Shown here: positions 25,102 through 35,073 of the stretch, piece by piece
How positions within the stretch are numbered: position 1 is the stretch's first letter
Layout of the letters: every line of letters begins with the position of its first letter
NCBI GenBank assembly: GCA_024402475.1
Contig: JAKSTQ010000013.1
Location: 1-56,187 of the forward strand
From: Treponema sp.
GTDB taxonomy: Bacteria > Spirochaetota > Spirochaetia > Treponematales > Treponemataceae
Reading direction: 5' to 3'
Length of the DNA stretch: 56,187 bases
Made by a program: the position numbers and the translations under genes
The notes under the pieces: generated by a model
The model's database searches: none
What the model was told of the DNA's origin: nothing
Seen by the model: only the letters and a program-made list of their open reading frames with translations

Positions 25102-26047
25102 TGCGAAAATTCCTGTGGTCGTAGTTTTTGCTCCGACCGCAACAGGTAAGACTGCTCTTGTGTGCCGTTTGTTTGGTCGGAGCAGTCATTCTTTTTTTAA
25201 AGGTAAAGGGCAGGTTATCAGCGCAGATTCCATGCAGGTTTATCGTGGAATGAATATCGGAACTGCAAAGCCTGATTCAATTCTCTTAGACGATCTTTAC
25301 CATCACTTAATCGATTTACGATCTCCCAAAGAACAATTTACAGCAGCAGAATTTGTTTCACTTGCAGATAAAGCCTGCCAGGAAATTTATGTAAAAGGAA
25401 TGATTCCTGTTATGGCAGGAGGAACCGGTTTTTACATCAGGAATTTTTTGTGCGGTCTTCCTTCAACTCCAGAAAGTGATCCTGCAATCCGTCAGCGCCT
25501 TAAGGATGAATGTGAACTTTATGGCGTTGATTACATGTATAAAAAATTATGTGAATGTGATTTTCTAAGCGCACAAAAAATAAATCAAAATGATGCCTAT
25601 AGAATTCTTCGTGCTTTAGAAGTTTTTGAAATAACCGGAAAGCCAAGAAGTGATTATGATGTTCCGCAGATGCTAAGAGATGAATATGATTTTAAAATCG
25701 TAATTCTGCAGCGGGAGCGGGAAGATCTTTATAATAGAATAAACATGCGTGTTGACCAGATGTTCAGTCAAGGGCTTGAACAGGAAGTTAAGGGCTTATT
25801 GGAGCAGGGGTATTGCAAAGATGATCCTGGAATGCAGGCAATTGGTTACAGGGAATTTTTTATGGATTTGCCGGATGTTGAAAGTATCAAAGAAAAAATA
25901 AAACATGACAGCCGTAAATACGCAAAAAAGCAGTATGTTTTCATGAAAGGAATCCCTCAGGCAAAAATTTATGATATTAGTAAACAGGAAGAATACACTG
26001 AAGAACTTTTATCAGATTTAAGAGCTTTTGTTGAACAATATGTCTAG
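25088..26047 (+). CDS. miaA: tRNA dimethylallyltransferase MiaA (canonical copy)
   Basis: Prenylates A37 of tRNAs reading UNN codons, 319 residues from TTG 25088. The P-loop APTATGKTALV, SADSMQVYRGMNIGTAKP, AGGTGFYIRNFL, YRILRALEVFEITGKP and QAIGYREF are all canonical, unlike the paralogue at 3205-4164. No in-frame ATG exists near the start. TTG 25088 overlaps rpoZ by 14 bases; GTG 25115 is an alternative that would begin at VVVVFAPT. An insertion of about ten residues (GRSSHSFFKGKG) lies between the P-loop helix and the ADS motif. Confidence 0.92.
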   Translation: MKATNAKIPVVVVFAPTATGKTALVCRLFGRSSHSFFKGKGQVISADSMQVYRGMNIGTAKPDSILLDDLYHHLIDLRSPKEQFTAAEFVSLADKACQEIYVKGMIPVMAGGTGFYIRNFLCGLPSTPESDPAIRQRLKDECELYGVDYMYKKLCECDFLSAQKINQNDAYRILRALEVFEITGKPRSDYDVPQMLRDEYDFKIVILQREREDLYNRINMRVDQMFSQGLEQEVKGLLEQGYCKDDPGMQAIGYREFFMDLPDVESIKEKIKHDSRKYAKKQYVFMKGIPQAKIYDISKQEEYTEELLSDLRAFVEQYV

Positions 26048-26114
26048 GAAAAATCAGTATTTTTACAAAAAATAATGTACTGGCTAAAAACACTGTTTTA
26101 ATGTTAATAAAGTA

Positions 26115-26143
26115 TTGTAACAATGATTAAATTCCCGTATAAT
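26115..26143 (+). promoter_or_regulatory. Promoter of citrate synthase gene
   Basis: TTGTAA (26115-26120), 17 bp and TATAAT (26138-26143). Transcription should begin near 26150, leaving an AT-rich leader of about 47 nt with GGAG before the TTG start. Confidence 0.7.
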
Positions 26144-26196
26144 TATTTAAAAGATATTCAAAAAAACTGAATAAATATACATTTTTGGAGACTACA

Positions 26197-27555
26197 TTGG
26201 CAGTAAAGACAGATAAGATTTTTTTAAGACACCTTTCAACAATTGCAAAACACAATGACGTTATTAATCCTTCACTTTATGAAAAGTATGATGTTAAACG
26301 CGGACTTCGTTATGCAAACGGAACGGGTGTTCTCGTTGGTCTTACAAAAATCGGTGATGTAGTTGGTTATGAAATTCAGGATGGTAAGAAAATTGCTGTT
26401 CCTGGAAAACTTATGTATCGCGGTTATGATGTTGCAGAACTGGTTCACGACTCTGAAAAGCATCATCAGTTTGGATTTGAACAGGCAGCTTACCTTTTGA
26501 TTTTTGGTTCACTTCCTACAAAAAAACAGCTTGAAGAATTTACAGCACAGCTTGGTTCACTTCGTGTTCTTCCTCCGAACTTTACAGAAGACATGATCAT
26601 GAAAGCACCTTCAAGTGATATTATGAATAAACTTGCCCGTGGTGTTCTTGCAAGTTATTCTTACGATGAAAATCCAGAAGACAGAAGCGTTGCAAACATT
26701 ACCCGTCAGTGTATTGAACTTGTAGCAAGATTTTCAACTCTTACAGCATATGCTTATCAGGCAAAGCGCCGTTATTATGACGGTAAGAGTATGTATATTC
26801 ACAATCCTCATCCTGAACTTTCTACTGCAGAAAACTTTTTGCGCTTGATTCGTGCAGATAAATCTTATTCACCTCTTGAAGCACAGATTCTCGATCTTGC
26901 ATTGATTCTTCACGCAGAACATGGTGGTGGTAACAACTCAAGTTTTACAGTCCATGTAGTTTCTTCTGCTGATACTGATACATATTCTGCAATTGCAGCC
27001 GCAGTTGGTTCCCTTAAAGGAAGCCGTCATGGTGGTGCAAATATTCGTGTTATCGAAATGATGGATGACATTAAGGCTCATGTTAAGAACTGGTCTGATG
27101 AAAAACAGATTCGTGCTTATCTTACAAAAATTGCCAAAAAAGAAGCTTACGATAAGACAGGTCTCATTTATGGAATGGGACATGCAATTTATACAATCAG
27201 TGATCCTCGCGCAATTCTTTTGAATGAGCTCGCTGAAAAACTTGCAGCAGAAAAAGGTTGTCTTGAAGAATTCAACCTGTACAAAAAAATTGAACGCATT
27301 GCACCTGAAGTATTGTACGAACTTCACGGAAAGAAAAAAATGATCTGCGCCAACGTAGACTTCTTCTCAGGTTTTGTATATACAATGCTTGGAATTCCTC
27401 GTGAACTTTATACACCGCTTTTCGCAATTTCCCGTATTGCCGGATGGTGTGCTCACCGTATTGAGGAAGTTTCTGCAGGTGGAAGAATTTATCGTCCTGC
27501 TTATAAGAACGTACTTGAACCAAAAGAATACGTTCCAATGAACAAACGAAAATAG
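26197..27555 (+). CDS. gltA: Citrate synthase
   Basis: Condenses acetyl-CoA and oxaloacetate to citrate, 452 residues, of the size seen in Bacteroides/Clostridia-type enzymes. Key stretches are RGYDVAELV, LHAEHGGGNNSSF (catalytic-region His), GSLKGSRHGGANIRV and GMGHAIYTISDPRA. In a fermentative spirochaete it probably feeds 2-oxoglutarate and glutamate synthesis rather than a full TCA cycle (inference). The start is TTG 26197, six bases after GGAG; an in-frame TTG at 26185 lies upstream of that site. A 2-methylcitrate synthase role cannot be excluded. Confidence 0.92.
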   Translation: MAVKTDKIFLRHLSTIAKHNDVINPSLYEKYDVKRGLRYANGTGVLVGLTKIGDVVGYEIQDGKKIAVPGKLMYRGYDVAELVHDSEKHHQFGFEQAAYLLIFGSLPTKKQLEEFTAQLGSLRVLPPNFTEDMIMKAPSSDIMNKLARGVLASYSYDENPEDRSVANITRQCIELVARFSTLTAYAYQAKRRYYDGKSMYIHNPHPELSTAENFLRLIRADKSYSPLEAQILDLALILHAEHGGGNNSSFTVHVVSSADTDTYSAIAAAVGSLKGSRHGGANIRVIEMMDDIKAHVKNWSDEKQIRAYLTKIAKKEAYDKTGLIYGMGHAIYTISDPRAILLNELAEKLAAEKGCLEEFNLYKKIERIAPEVLYELHGKKKMICANVDFFSGFVYTMLGIPRELYTPLFAISRIAGWCAHRIEEVSAGGRIYRPAYKNVLEPKEYVPMNKRK

Positions 27556-27562
27556 GTCTTTC

Positions 27563-28315
27563 ATGAGCACAGAACGTCTTGATAAAATTCTTTCTCATAA
27601 TGGTTTTGGAACCCGTAAGGACGTAAAGCATCTTTTGAGGAAACAGACAGTTTTAGTAAACGGTCAGGTAATTTTAGATCCTGGATTTCATACAGATCCT
27701 GATAAAGATTCCATTGTTGTCGATGGAGAAGAAATTGCTGTTTCTAAAAATGTTTACCTTATGATGAATAAACCTCAGGATGTGGTCTGTGCAAATAAAG
27801 ACGGCCTGCATGCCACAGTTTTTTCACTTCTTGATCCGGTTTATCAGACAGGCTGGAATCTTGAAAACCTTCACCTTATCGGTCGTCTTGATATTGATAC
27901 TGAAGGACTTTTGATTTTTACAACAGACGGTAAACTCACTCATAAAATTATTTCTCCAAAATCAGGCTGTTCAAAAAAATATTATGTAGGCCTTGAATCA
28001 TCTTTATCCGAAGAAGACAAAAAATCATATACAGATAAACTTAAAGCAGGAATTCACATCGGACCTGAAGGTAATGAACCTGAAGCTGACTGTCTTCCGG
28101 CTGTTATAGAATTCACAGATCAGGCGGACAAGGTTTTCCTTACAATCACTGAAGGCAAGTACCATCAGGTAAAAAGAATGTTCAGCGCCCTTGGGAATAA
28201 AGTTGTTTACCTTAAACGCGTTTCAATGTCCGGCCTGCAGCTTGATGAAAGCCTTAAAACCGGGGAATACCGTCATCTGACTCCAGAAGAAGTCCAGCAG
28301 CTCTCTTGTTTTTAA
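27563..28315 (+). CDS. RsuA/RluB/RluF-family rRNA pseudouridine synthase
   Basis: 250 residues. An N-terminal S4 RNA-binding domain (RLDKILSHNGFGTRKDVKHLLR) is followed by the RsuA-type catalytic domain. The signature GRLDIDTEGLLIFTTDG carries the catalytic Asp, and YHQVKRMF follows later. Such enzymes modify single sites in 16S (RsuA) or 23S (RluB, RluE, RluF) rRNA. The MNKPQDVVCAN sequence and 'VYLKRVSM' end fit RsuA best, but the site is not decided. AGG lies six bases before the ATG; it follows gltA by seven bases. Confidence 0.88.
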   Translation: MSTERLDKILSHNGFGTRKDVKHLLRKQTVLVNGQVILDPGFHTDPDKDSIVVDGEEIAVSKNVYLMMNKPQDVVCANKDGLHATVFSLLDPVYQTGWNLENLHLIGRLDIDTEGLLIFTTDGKLTHKIISPKSGCSKKYYVGLESSLSEEDKKSYTDKLKAGIHIGPEGNEPEADCLPAVIEFTDQADKVFLTITEGKYHQVKRMFSALGNKVVYLKRVSMSGLQLDESLKTGEYRHLTPEEVQQLSCF

Positions 28316-28364
28316 CCATTTTTTACTATAATATTATCTCATAAACTATATTTACAGGTGAACT

Positions 28365-30047
28365 ATGCTCTCAGATATTGAAATTGCACAGAAAAATCAA
28401 ATGGAACCTATTACAGGTATCGCTTCAAAACTTGGACTTTCACAGGATGATATTGATCTTTACGGAAAGTACAAAGCAAAAGTTTCAATGAAGTCTCTGA
28501 GAGAATTTCAAAAGAAAGTTGAAAATCCTGCTAACCGCGGGAAACTCATTCTTGTTACTGCAATTACACCAACTCCAGCAGGCGAAGGTAAATCAACTGT
28601 TTCGATCGGTCTTGCAGACGGTCTTAGAAAACTCGGAAAGAATTCTGTTGTTGCTCTGCGTGAACCTTCTTTAGGACCTTGCTTTGGAATTAAAGGCGGA
28701 GCATGCGGCGGCGGTTATGCACAGATTGTTCCAATGGAAGACATTAACCTTCATTTTACAGGCGACCTTCACGCAATCTCAATTGCAAATAACCTTATTG
28801 CAGCATTGATTGATAATCATCTTCAGCAGGGAAATGCCCTCAATATTGATCCGCGTACAATTTCGTGGAAGCGTTGTGTGGATTTGAACGACCGTTCTCT
28901 GCGTAACATCACTATTGGTCTTGGCGGAAAAATGCAGGGTGTTCCTCGCGAAGATCATTTTACAATTGCGGTTGCTTCTGAAATTATGGCAATCATCTGT
29001 CTTTCAAAATCAATCTCTGAACTTAAAGAAAGAATTTCAAATATTGTAATTGCTCAGACTTACGGCAAAGAAGATGTTAAGTTCGGTCAGTTGAATTGTA
29101 CTGGTGCTGTTGCTGCTTTACTTAAAGATGCAATCCGTCCTAATCTTGTTCAGACACTTGAAAAAACACCAGCCTTTGTTCATGGCGGTCCTTTTGCAAA
29201 TATTGCTCATGGCTGTAACTCAGTTAATGCAACACTTTCTGCTTTGGCAACTGGTGATTATGTTGTAACAGAAGCCGGATTTGCTGCTGACCTTGGTGCA
29301 GAAAAATTTATGGATATTAAATGCCGTGCTGCAGGAATTTCTCCTGACGCAGTTGTAATCGTTGCAACAATCCGTGCACTTAAAATGCATGGCGGTGTTC
29401 CAAAGACAGAACTTTCTGACGAAAATCTTTTTGCTCTTGAAAAAGGTTTTGAAAACCTTGCCGTTCATATTGAAAACATTAAAAAATTCGGCGTACCTGC
29501 AGTTGTTGCAGTAAATAAATTTGTTACAGATACAGATGCAGAAATTGCAAAACTTCAGGACCTTTGTGCAAATTACGGTGCAAAGGCTGTTCTCAGTGAA
29601 GGCTGGGAATTCGGTGGAGAAGGTACAAAAAATCTTGCACAGGCAGTTGTAGAAATCTGCGGACAGAAATCTGATTTCCATTTTATGTATGAAGATCATA
29701 TGTCTTTTAAAGAAAAGATTGAAACTCTTGCAAAGGAAATTTACCGTGCAGGTTCAGTTGAATTCCAGGGAACAAGCCTTAAAAAGCTTAAGGAATTTGA
29801 AGAAAAAGGTTATGGAAATCTTCCTGTATGTATTGCAAAGACTCAAAGTTCAATCAGCCATGATGCAAAGGCGATTGGTGCTCCAAAGGATTTTGTATTC
29901 CCAGTGCGCGATGTTCAGTTGTATGCCGGAGCAGGTTTTGTAGTTGTACTTGCCGGTGATATTATGACTATGCCTGGACTTCCAAAAGTTCCTGCGGCAG
30001 AAAACATTGATGTTGATGATGATGGAATTATTTCCGGATTGTTCTAA
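28365..30047 (+). CDS. fhs: Formate--tetrahydrofolate ligase
   Basis: ATP-dependent ligation of formate to THF giving 10-formyl-THF, 560 residues. The P-loop is TPAGEGKST near residue 68. Also present are [44 protein letters not shown] and the C-terminal [15 protein letters not shown]. Together with pyruvate formate-lyase at the left edge, it offers a route from pyruvate-derived formate to one-carbon units. AGGTG lies six bases before the ATG. A TATAAT at 28327-28332 may be its -10, but the -35 is poor. Confidence 0.97.
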   Translation: MLSDIEIAQKNQMEPITGIASKLGLSQDDIDLYGKYKAKVSMKSLREFQKKVENPANRGKLILVTAITPTPAGEGKSTVSIGLADGLRKLGKNSVVALREPSLGPCFGIKGGACGGGYAQIVPMEDINLHFTGDLHAISIANNLIAALIDNHLQQGNALNIDPRTISWKRCVDLNDRSLRNITIGLGGKMQGVPREDHFTIAVASEIMAIICLSKSISELKERISNIVIAQTYGKEDVKFGQLNCTGAVAALLKDAIRPNLVQTLEKTPAFVHGGPFANIAHGCNSVNATLSALATGDYVVTEAGFAADLGAEKFMDIKCRAAGISPDAVVIVATIRALKMHGGVPKTELSDENLFALEKGFENLAVHIENIKKFGVPAVVAVNKFVTDTDAEIAKLQDLCANYGAKAVLSEGWEFGGEGTKNLAQAVVEICGQKSDFHFMYEDHMSFKEKIETLAKEIYRAGSVEFQGTSLKKLKEFEEKGYGNLPVCIAKTQSSISHDAKAIGAPKDFVFPVRDVQLYAGAGFVVVLAGDIMTMPGLPKVPAAENIDVDDDGIISGLF

Positions 30048-30065
30048 TAGAACTTAATTAAAGAA

Positions 30066-30101
30066 AAACCCTTTTAGAATTATTTCTAAAAGGGTTTTTT
30101 T
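30066..30101. terminator. Bidirectional terminator between fhs and sufU
   Basis: A perfect 14 bp stem (30066-30079 with 30084-30097) closed by a TTAT loop. A-rich sequence lies on the left and a T-run on the right. It serves the two convergent units. Confidence 0.92.
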
Positions 30102-30105
30102 ATGA

Positions 30106-30570
30106 TTACTGTTTTTCGCAGTGAGGATTGTTGCAGCTTGCACAACCGTCTTTTTCAAAACATTCTTTAAGTGTTCGCCATCCTAAGACTGCACATTTTA
30201 CGCGGGCTGGCATTCTTGCTATATCCTGAAGGCTTGCAGCTTCATCAAGACTGTCGATCTGTTCTTCTGTGGCGCCGCCTTTTATCATAGCCATAAAGTT
30301 GTCTGCTAAAAGCATTGCCTGTTCCTGAGGCTTTCCTATAATAAGGTCGAGCATCATGTCACAGCTTGCCTGACTGATTGCGCATCCGTTACCTGTAAAA
30401 CTTCCGTCGCTGATGACACCGTTTTCAACTTTAAGGTTAAGTGTGATGTTGTCGCCGCAGCTTGGGTTTACGCCATTTAACGAAATTGTTGTTCCATCCA
30501 GATCTTTTTTGTGCGAAGGATTAAGGTTGTGTTCGTTTAAGATTTCTCTGTAAAGTTCTTTTGTATCCAT
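30106..30570 (-). CDS. sufU: SufU-type Fe-S assembly protein with Cys-rich tail
   Basis: A 154-residue SufU/NifU-N protein that accepts sulfur from SufS. The zinc/transfer residues are visible: NPSCGD (Cys and Asp), the GNGCAISQASCDMM loop with Cys, and VKCAVLGWRTL with Cys. After the family's normal end, a tail with Cys at CFEKDGC, CASC and NPHC adds four more Cys in about 16 residues, a possible extra metal site. The start is ATG 30570, three bases after the sufS stop; a long upstream reading frame inside sufS is not real. Last gene of sufCBDSU. Confidence 0.92.
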   Translation of the reverse strand: MDTKELYREILNEHNLNPSHKKDLDGTTISLNGVNPSCGDNITLNLKVENGVISDGSFTGNGCAISQASCDMMLDLIIGKPQEQAMLLADNFMAMIKGGATEEQIDSLDEAASLQDIARMPARVKCAVLGWRTLKECFEKDGCASCNNPHCEKQ

Positions 30571-30572
30571 GA

Positions 30573-31802
30573 TTAGTCCTTGATTCCCATCCATTTGCGG
30601 ACATTTTTCAGTTTTTCTGCAAATGCCATTACTTCTTCTTCTGTGTTGTATAGATAAAGGCTGGCTCGGGCTGTTGCAGGTAACTTGAGATAAGCACCAA
30701 GCGGCTGAGCACAATGATGGCCTGCACGAACTGCAACTTTTTCTGTATCAAGGATACTTGCAATGTCATGAGGATGAACATCATCGATTGTAAAAGTAAC
30801 GATTCCGCAATGATTTGCAGGGTCTGGATTTCCTATAATATTCACATGAGGAATTGTTCTCATCTGTGAAATCAATAAAGCACAAAGAGCATCATCGTGT
30901 TCCTTGATGTTATCAAGACCAATATCAGTAAGATATTTTGCAGCTGCAGCAGCGCCAACAGCACCGCTTGCATTTACTGTTCCTGCTTCAAATTTATGAG
31001 GAACTTCCGCCCATGTAGCACTGTCACGAGTTACATATTCAATCATTTCGCCGCCGCGTAGGAATGGTGGCATTTTTTCCAACAGTTCTTTTTTTGCATA
31101 AACTCCTCCAAGCCCCATTGGACCTAAGAATTTATGTGCGCTGAATACCAGGAAGTCTGCGTCAAGATCCTGAACATCAACTTTCATATGAGGAACAGAC
31201 TGTGCTCCGTCAACTACAACTACAGCCTGAAATTTATGGGCGATTTCTGCAATCTTTTTTACAGGATTTGTAATACCAAGAACATTGCTTACCTGAGTGC
31301 AGGCAACAATTTTCGTTCTTGAATTAATCTTAGCAAATTCAGATTCTGGAATTACACCTGTTTCTTTGTCACATTCAAGCCAGACAAGTTTTGCTTTTTT
31401 TGCCTGACATACCATCTGCCATGGAAGAATGTTTGAGTGATGTTCCATAATGCTTACAACGATTTCATCACCTTCGTTAACAAATGTCATACCGTAAGTG
31501 TAGGCAATAAGGTTAAGGCTTTCTGAAGCATTGCGTGTAAATACAACTTCGCATGGATGTTTTGCATTAAGGAATTTTGCAAGATAAGCACGGCTGTCTT
31601 CGTAAGCATCGGTTGCACGCTGACTTAAATCGTAAAGGCCGCGCAGCGGATTTGCATTATTCTTTTTGTAGAATTCTTCTATTGCCTGAATAACCTGAAC
31701 CGGGCGCTGACTTGTTGCAGCACTGTCAAAGTAAATGAGGCCTTTATTTATTTCCTGTGAAAAAACAGGGAAATCTTTTCTGATGTCGTTTACGTTAATC
31801 AA
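30573..31802 (-). CDS. sufS: Cysteine desulfurase SufS
   Basis: PLP enzyme moving sulfur from cysteine to SufU, 409 residues. The PLP Lys is in FSAHKFLGPMG; the persulfide Cys is in RAGHHCAQPLG. MEHHSNILPWQ and the FDSAATSQRP start also match type II (SufS) enzymes. There is no suitable ATG: TTG 31802 is preferred, six bases after AGAGG, and overlaps the sufD stop by eight bases. The long upstream frame (to 31847) has no ribosome site. Confidence 0.95.
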   Translation of the reverse strand: MINVNDIRKDFPVFSQEINKGLIYFDSAATSQRPVQVIQAIEEFYKKNNANPLRGLYDLSQRATDAYEDSRAYLAKFLNAKHPCEVVFTRNASESLNLIAYTYGMTFVNEGDEIVVSIMEHHSNILPWQMVCQAKKAKLVWLECDKETGVIPESEFAKINSRTKIVACTQVSNVLGITNPVKKIAEIAHKFQAVVVVDGAQSVPHMKVDVQDLDADFLVFSAHKFLGPMGLGGVYAKKELLEKMPPFLRGGEMIEYVTRDSATWAEVPHKFEAGTVNASGAVGAAAAAKYLTDIGLDNIKEHDDALCALLISQMRTIPHVNIIGNPDPANHCGIVTFTIDDVHPHDIASILDTEKVAVRAGHHCAQPLGAYLKLPATARASLYLYNTEEEVMAFAEKLKNVRKWMGIKD

Positions 31803-32874
31803 AGCATTCCTCTGTAAAGTCTGTAATTTTCTGTCTGATTTTTTCATCAGGAATAAGATCAGCTACATGTTTAATTTTTGCCTGGGCAATTATTTTTTCT
31901 GCATCTTTTGTAGAAATACCGCGGCTGTTCATATAGAAACTGATGTTTTTGTCAAGCTTTCCGATTGTGGCCCCATGTTCACCTGCAACGTCTTCTTCAT
32001 CGCAGAGAATAACAGGAATTGATTTATTGGTAACTGAAGGAGAAAGAAGGAATACATCTTCCATTTCGTTACCGGTAGCACCAGCACAGCCTTTCTTGAA
32101 ATCAATTGTTCCGCGGTAAGTTTTTTTTGCGCTGTCTTTCAGTGTACCTTTAACATTCATAAGACAGTCTGTTTTTCTGCCTGTATGATTAACAACAAAA
32201 TTCATGTCCAGTTCCTGTTCATCTTTGCAAAGGTATGCAAGGTCTGATTTGAAACTTGACTGATATTCGTTAAGGAGACACAAAGTTCCAGTATAAGATT
32301 TTTTACCGCCAAGAATGATCTGAGTAATTTCTATGCGTCCGTTTTCTTCACAGAAAGCACCGATGTCATCGCAGTTGATGAATTCTTTTCCTGCAAGCTG
32401 AACGGTAATAAAGTGAAGTTTTGCATTTTTGCGGGCATATAGTTTTGTTAATACAGTATTAATTCCACAGGCCTTTTTATCTGATTCAAAAAGATAAATA
32501 ACTGTAAGTGCGGAATTTTCTTTTACATCAATTACAATGTGGTTATTGTTAGCTGTATTATTTTTAAGTTCAAAATCAAAAATTACAGGTTTTTCAACTT
32601 TAGTATTTGAATCCACTACAACTGTTGAAGGTTCAATGCAATTATCAGAAAAGTATTTAGAAATTGCAGGACCCATTCCAGAATCGATATTGCGGATTTT
32701 GCTGATGTAGGGAAGGTTGTTTTCTGTAAAAGTTACACCAGATGGAAGTTTAGAAATTGCAACTTTAGAACAAAGTTTAAAATTGTCTTCTACTTTAAGG
32801 TCTGCATTATTAATACGCAGCCAGTTCCATGTGAGACTTGGAATATTATTTACTTTTGCATCGATTTTCATCAT
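31795..32874 (-). CDS. sufD: Fe-S assembly scaffold subunit SufD
   Basis: A 359-residue partner of SufB in the SufBC2D scaffold. The right-handed beta-helix core and the C-terminal SufB/D signature (CDEEDVAGEHGATIGKLDKN then FYMNSRGISTKDAEKIIAQAKI) are clear. It is shorter than typical SufD (about 420-440), mainly in the N-terminal helical region. Start ATG 32874 overlaps the sufB stop as ATGA; AAAGGA lies just upstream. Confidence 0.93.
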   Translation of the reverse strand: MMKIDAKVNNIPSLTWNWLRINNADLKVEDNFKLCSKVAISKLPSGVTFTENNLPYISKIRNIDSGMGPAISKYFSDNCIEPSTVVVDSNTKVEKPVIFDFELKNNTANNNHIVIDVKENSALTVIYLFESDKKACGINTVLTKLYARKNAKLHFITVQLAGKEFINCDDIGAFCEENGRIEITQIILGGKKSYTGTLCLLNEYQSSFKSDLAYLCKDEQELDMNFVVNHTGRKTDCLMNVKGTLKDSAKKTYRGTIDFKKGCAGATGNEMEDVFLLSPSVTNKSIPVILCDEEDVAGEHGATIGKLDKNISFYMNSRGISTKDAEKIIAQAKIKHVADLIPDEKIRQKITDFTEECFD

Positions 32875-34292
32875 AAAGTTCCTTTCATTTCAAGTCTGAT
32901 AAGATTGTTCATTTCTACAGCATATTCAAGCGGAAGTTCCTTGCTGACAGGATTTGCAAAACCGCTTACGATCATACTGCGGGCTTCGTCTTCTGGAATT
33001 CCGCGGCTCATAAGGTAGTAAATGGCATCACTTGAAATACGTCCGATTTTTGCTTCGTGGCCCACGTCAGCTTCGTCTGTTAAGACAGTCATTGCAGGAA
33101 TTGTATCACTGCGGCTAAGGCTGTCCAGCATTAACGACTGACATGAAACACTTGCCTTTGAACCTGGTGCATTTTTGTCAATATAAACAGCAGAACGGTA
33201 AGTGCTGATACCACCGGATTTGCTGATTGATTTTGTTGTAATAAGACTTGTTGTATCTGGTGCACGGTGAACCATTTTTGCACCGGTATCAAGATTCTGT
33301 CCTTCGCCGGCAAATGTAATTCCTGTAAACTCTGCTTTTGCGCGGGCTCCAAGAAGATCACTTTCCGGATAAAGGTATGATACATGACTTCCAAATGAAC
33401 CTGAAACCCATTCGATTGAAGCATCTTCTTCGACCTTAGCACGTTTAGTATTAAGGTTATACATGTTCTTTGACCAGTTTTCGATTGTTGAATATCGAAG
33501 GTGAGCACCTTTTTTTACAAAGAGTTCAACACAGCCTGCGTGAAGGTTTGCAACATTATATTTTGGCGCTGAACAGCCTTCGATAAAGTGAAGGTCAGCA
33601 CCTTCGTCTACGATAATCAATGTATGTTCAAACTGTCCTGCACCTTTTGCATTAAGACGGAAATATGACTGCAGCGGGAAGGAAAGTTTAACGCCTTTTG
33701 GAACGTAAACAAAAGAACCGCCTGACCATACAGCACCATGTAATGCAGCAAATTTGTGATCACGGGGAGTAACAAGAGTCATGAAGTACTCTTTTACCAT
33801 TGGTCCCCATTCTTCACTTTTGAGGGCTTCTTCAAAACCCATGTAAACTACGCCCTGTTTTGCAACTTCATCCTGAACGTTATGATAAACAAGTTCTGAG
33901 TCGTACTGGGCGCCAACGCCGGCAAGAGATTTGCGTTCAGCTTCTGGAATACCGAGTTTTTCAAAAGTATCTTTAATGTCGTCTGGAACGTCTTCCCAGT
34001 TGCCCTGCATTTTTGTATTTGCACGGACATAAGTTGCAATGTTGTCCATGTTAAGGCCTTCGATGGAAGGTCCCCATTCAGGAACGCGAAGTTCGTTATA
34101 TACTTTAAGACAGTCAAGACGCATCTGGCGCATCCATTCCGGGTCGCCTTTTTCGTCAGAGATTTTTTTGATGATTTCTTCTGTCAGACCGTTTGTGATT
34201 CTGAAAGTATCAGGTTTTTCTTCGTAGCGGAAGTCGTACATTGAACGGTCAATGTCACTAACCTGAGTTTTCTCTGTGTTAGTTTCTGCCAT
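32871..34292 (-). CDS. sufB: Fe-S assembly scaffold subunit SufB
   Basis: A 473-residue core scaffold protein on which clusters are built. Strong family segments include WSGGSFVYVPKGV, HFIEGCSAPKY and GHEAKIGRIS with YYLMSRGIPEDEARSMIVSGF. The position of the E. coli Cys405 (GNQCGAHTFPY) reads SRSDTIPAM, as in Gram-positive-type SufB. The ATG immediately follows the sufC stop (TAAATG), so translation is coupled. Confidence 0.96.
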   Translation of the reverse strand: MAETNTEKTQVSDIDRSMYDFRYEEKPDTFRITNGLTEEIIKKISDEKGDPEWMRQMRLDCLKVYNELRVPEWGPSIEGLNMDNIATYVRANTKMQGNWEDVPDDIKDTFEKLGIPEAERKSLAGVGAQYDSELVYHNVQDEVAKQGVVYMGFEEALKSEEWGPMVKEYFMTLVTPRDHKFAALHGAVWSGGSFVYVPKGVKLSFPLQSYFRLNAKGAGQFEHTLIIVDEGADLHFIEGCSAPKYNVANLHAGCVELFVKKGAHLRYSTIENWSKNMYNLNTKRAKVEEDASIEWVSGSFGSHVSYLYPESDLLGARAKAEFTGITFAGEGQNLDTGAKMVHRAPDTTSLITTKSISKSGGISTYRSAVYIDKNAPGSKASVSCQSLMLDSLSRSDTIPAMTVLTDEADVGHEAKIGRISSDAIYYLMSRGIPEDEARSMIVSGFANPVSKELPLEYAVEMNNLIRLEMKGTL

Positions 34293-35048
34293 TTAAGCGT
34301 TTTCTCCGCTGATATATTTTTCAAAGCCGTTTTCGTTGATGTCTTTTACAAGAGAGCCGTCACCGGTTTTTACGATTTTTCCCTTTACGAGAACGTGTGT
34401 ATAATCAACATTGAGGCTTTCAAGAATTCTTGTTGAGTGGGTAATAATTAAAAGAGAACCCTGCTGTTTTTTTGTATAGATTTCAATTCCTTTTGAAACT
34501 GTGCGGACAGCATCTACGTCAAGACCTGAGTCAGTTTCATCAAGGATTGCAAATTTCGGGTTGAGCATTAAAAGCTGAAGGATTTCAGACTTCTTGCGTT
34601 CACCACCAGAAAATCCTACGTTAAGGTCGCGGCTTGCATAGCTTGGATCCATATTAAGAAGTTCCATGTTTGCCTTAAGGTCTTTCTGGAACTGGAAGAG
34701 TTTTACACGTTCACCTGTAATTGCCTGTAAAGAACTGCGGATAAAAGATTCAAGTGAGATTCCTGGAATTTCAATTGGTGTCTGGAAAGAGTAGAACATT
34801 CCCTGTTTTGCACGCTGATCTGTTGCCATATCAGAAATATCGGTTCCGTCAAAAATGATTTTTCCGTCATCCATTGTGTAAACAGGATTTCCCATGAGGG
34901 CATTACCTAATGTAGATTTACCGGCACCGTTTGGTCCCATGAGAACGTGAATTTCTCCTTTTCCGATAGAAAGATCAAGTCCTTTAAGAACCGGTTTTGA
35001 ATCAATACTTACGTTTAAATTCTGAATATCAAGCAGTTTATCTGACAT
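34293..35048 (-). CDS. sufC: Fe-S assembly ATPase SufC
   Basis: ABC-type ATPase of the SufBC2D complex, 251 residues. Walker A is GPNGAGKSTLGN, the signature FSGGERKKSE, Walker B FAILDETDSGLD with the SufC-typical Asp, and the H-loop TH is in IITHSTRIL. It is the first gene of the operon. GAGG lies seven bases before the ATG. No IscR-like regulator is linked. Confidence 0.97.
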   Translation of the reverse strand: MSDKLLDIQNLNVSIDSKPVLKGLDLSIGKGEIHVLMGPNGAGKSTLGNALMGNPVYTMDDGKIIFDGTDISDMATDQRAKQGMFYSFQTPIEIPGISLESFIRSSLQAITGERVKLFQFQKDLKANMELLNMDPSYASRDLNVGFSGGERKKSEILQLLMLNPKFAILDETDSGLDVDAVRTVSKGIEIYTKKQQGSLLIITHSTRILESLNVDYTHVLVKGKIVKTGDGSLVKDINENGFEKYISGENA

Positions 35049-35073
35049 ATTAACCTCAACTTATTTCTATATA

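Noticed and set aside
26144..26196. Possible riboswitch in the citrate synthase leader
   Set aside because: The ~47 nt AT-rich leader is too short and shows no conserved aptamer or terminator-like hairpin.
29220..29699. Minus-strand open frame of 159 codons opposite fhs
   Set aside because: Cys/Phe-rich shadow of a conserved gene; no translation signals.
30571..30714. N-terminal extension of SufU into sufS
   Set aside because: The frame is open, but the residues are not SufU-like; the ATG at 30570 gives the family's normal N-terminus directly after the sufS stop.
32871..34292. Loss of the SufB Cys405 equivalent as evidence of inactivity
   Set aside because: Gram-positive-type SufB proteins have the same SDTIP-like sequence at that place, so it is a known variant.
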